64,000 bases of DNA, taken from the NCBI GenBank assembly GCA_030549775.1, contig CM060180.1, forward strand, positions 26,307,590 to 26,371,589. The letters are read 5' to 3'. The DNA comes from Tamarix chinensis. Taxonomy: Eukaryota; Streptophyta; Magnoliopsida; Caryophyllales; Tamaricaceae. The notes below the pieces were generated by a model. The model was not told the DNA's origin. It ran no database searches and saw only the letters and a list, made by a program, of their open reading frames with translations. Both the position numbers and the translations under genes were made by a program. Positions 62,321-64,000 of this stretch are shown piece after piece. Every line of letters starts with the position of its first letter. Positions within the stretch are counted from its first letter, which is position 1.

Positions 62321-62599
62321 GGAAATCAGATCTAGCATCACTACTATAAGGTCTTACTTCGCCAGTAGATTAGGTATTAGCTTACTGAAAAGTAAAAACT
62401 GACCCATGTGTGGTTTTTGGGTGCTCAAGTTAAAAGGTATATCAATACTCAAAGCTCGTCGTTTTGTCGAATATTAATAACTACTATGTTTTGCTTGAAC
62501 TAGGGTCAGTTTAAATATTAATAATTAAGTTAAGTATAGGGTATAAAAAGTAAATATTTAAAAATACTGTTTGAATAAAATTAACCTAGCTTGGATAAA

Positions 62600-62970
62600 T
62601 TAATTCCGTTGAAATTGAGACTAATAAATATTAAAAATAAAAAAAAATTATATTTATACTCGAAGTTCCTTTTATAGCACATATACGAGGGAGGGTATTT
62701 TTATACAATTAGGTAAAAGTTTATTTTTTTTACTCTTTTGTTTCCTTTAGCTCCATTATTCCAAATTGGAGGTTAATAAAAGTAAGCGAAATTGGGGTGA
62801 ATGAATGTTAAAAATAAAACAAATAACACTTATATCCCAAAATTTTATTCTATAACACATATATTAGGGGAGAGTATTTTTACACAATTAGATAAAATTT
62901 TATTTTTATTTTTATTTTTTCCTTTTCCCCTATTATCCCAAATTAGAGGTTAATAAAAGTGAGAGAAATT
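62600..62970. repeat. Direct tandem duplication, ~178-bp unit, 2 copies
   Basis: CACATATACGAGGGAGGGTA (62,679) and CACATATATTAGGGGAGAGT (62,857) start matching segments about 178 bp apart. Each is followed by a T-rich run and GAGGTTAATAAAAGTxAGxG (62,768 and 62,947). Confidence 0.8.
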
Positions 62971-63059
62971 GGATGAATGAAGCGGAAAATTTTAACCATT
63001 ATTAACCTAAGTATATCTTTTATTTTTGTATTCGAACGGGGTAAACAAAGATGAATCAC

Positions 63060-63707
63060 CCAAAACCAAATAGACTATTAGGGTCTTTATTTGTTTTCCT
63101 CCATTCTCTTCCTCGAGCAAGACTTTTCTCCTTATAACATAGTATTGTAAATGAGGTGTGCCGAATACCTTGAAACTGAGTTAATTTTATTTAACTAAAC
63201 GAGTCTAAAAAAGGACTCGGATTTAACTTGTTTAACAAAACGAACAAGCTAAATAGAGCGCACAAGCTAAAATCATAAAATAAATCGGGCAGAGTTCATG
63301 AGCCAAGGTTATAAAATGAACTCAGTCTCACTTTTTTTAGTTCCACTCGTTATTAAATGAGTCCAAAAATAAGGTTCGAGCTCGGTTTATTTAACCAAGC
63401 AAACAAGACAAACTAAGATTTTAACGAACCACATCGCGACAAATACCAAACCGACTTAACATATATAGAGCCATGGCCTAATGTGAGAAATCTCGGTCTA
63501 CTGTTACTAATGCACTCATTAGTTTTATAAAATATAAATAACTTAATATTCCATCTTCCATATACTTGCTTGGTATAAACCTTCGTCACCACATCCACTA
63601 CCACCTCTTCAACCTCCACCACTACATCCATATATATCTCCGCCACCAACACACAAGTTAAAATTTAATAAATATCAATAGAACAAATTTGTTTCTCAAT
63701 AGCAGCC
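63060..63707. other. Spacer with a degenerate dispersed repeat
   Basis: 63,170-63,420 has recurring AACGAGTCTAAAA / AACAAGCTAAA phrases related to 26,665-26,790. No gene; the 79-codon minus-strand frame at 63,413-63,652 has no domain. Confidence 0.45.
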
Positions 63708-64000
63708 TGTCATGACCCGCTTATTTTTTTCACATTTTTGTCCGGAAGGTTCTAGAACATTCTAGAGTTGTGTGGACTCTAGTAGAATTATGTGGAAATG
63801 TATGGAACCTTGTGAAAATATCTAGAGACCTCCTAGAATGGTGTGGAAATCTCTAGAATCCTAAGAGCTAGAAGGATCATGAAAGGATCTAGAAGAGTCT
63901 CCTAAAATATCTTGTACTCTAAAGGTGTCTCTAGAATTATCTACAAGGGTATGGAAGACCTAGAACCTTCCACCAAAGGAGGGAAAGGGAGGGGGACCTC
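63708..64000 (+). mobile_element. Start of another LTR (TGTCATGACCCG), running off the window
   Basis: It starts TGTCATGACCCGC, a start type known for plant gypsy LTRs, followed by dense CTAGAA/TTCTAG phrases. The end is beyond 64,000, so duplication and identity cannot be tested here. Confidence 0.45.
63745..63767. promoter_or_regulatory. Heat shock element array
   Basis: GAA at 63745, TTC at 63750, GAA at 63755 and TTC at 63760, with GAG at 63765: four perfect alternating pentamers in exact 5-bp phase, the consensus for heat shock factor trimers. More isolated GAA/TTC pairs follow to 63,975 (for example AGAACCTTC near 63,962). Confidence 0.65.

Overview
This window looks like nuclear DNA of a flowering plant. 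It has one intron-bearing gene of a plant-specific flavin monooxygenase clade, sitting in long AT-rich DNA built from plant-type transposons (long solo LTRs with 5-bp target duplications, a CACTA-like element, hAT-like and PIF/Harbinger-like MITEs, LINE 3' ends, a tRNA-derived SINE) and many microsatellites. I cannot name the species. No prokaryotic operon, CRISPR array, rRNA gene or free-standing tRNA gene was seen.

Layout. From 1 to 14,818 there is a nested stack of non-coding long LTRs in alternating orientation: C (1643-5839) in B (1001-10086), B in A (1-1000 plus 10092-11275), A in D (11281-13166) and D in E (13172-14813). Perfect 5-bp duplications are visible for C (CTCTC) and B (CAAGG). 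A, D and E start left of the window. From 14.8 to 29.3 kb lie further decayed repeats: an LTR 5' half (15614), a solo LTR with duplication AGTGT (20264-23401), a frameshifted PPR gene fragment (about 23.69-23.99 kb), a fold-back-like tract (24.0-24.6 kb), and a truncated Ty3/gypsy element read leftward (LTR 25898-26645, primer site, gag remnant).

The one intact gene is on the minus strand at 29,696-34,203. It encodes a 533-residue flavin-containing monooxygenase of the plant FMO1-like group in five exons. All four introns are GT-AG and phase-consistent. A TATA box and a G-box lie upstream and a poly(A) signal downstream.

From 35.8 to 54.3 kb is MITE-rich DNA (at least six related copies), a hAT-like MITE nested in a PIF/Harbinger-like element, two LINE 3' fragments and a CACTA-like element (44543-49402) carrying LTR relics. 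From 56.8 to 61.2 kb is a complete 4,350-bp solo LTR with a perfect CTAAA duplication, closely related to D. The right end holds a SINE with a 16-bp target duplication (62082-62320), a 178-bp tandem duplication, and the start of another LTR at 63,708 that carries a textbook heat-shock-element array.

The genes do not form a pathway. The monooxygenase is a single gene island among mobile elements. The most unusual signal is the LTR family itself: conserved short motifs shared by all good copies, next to tandem-repeat blocks whose unit differs between subfamilies.
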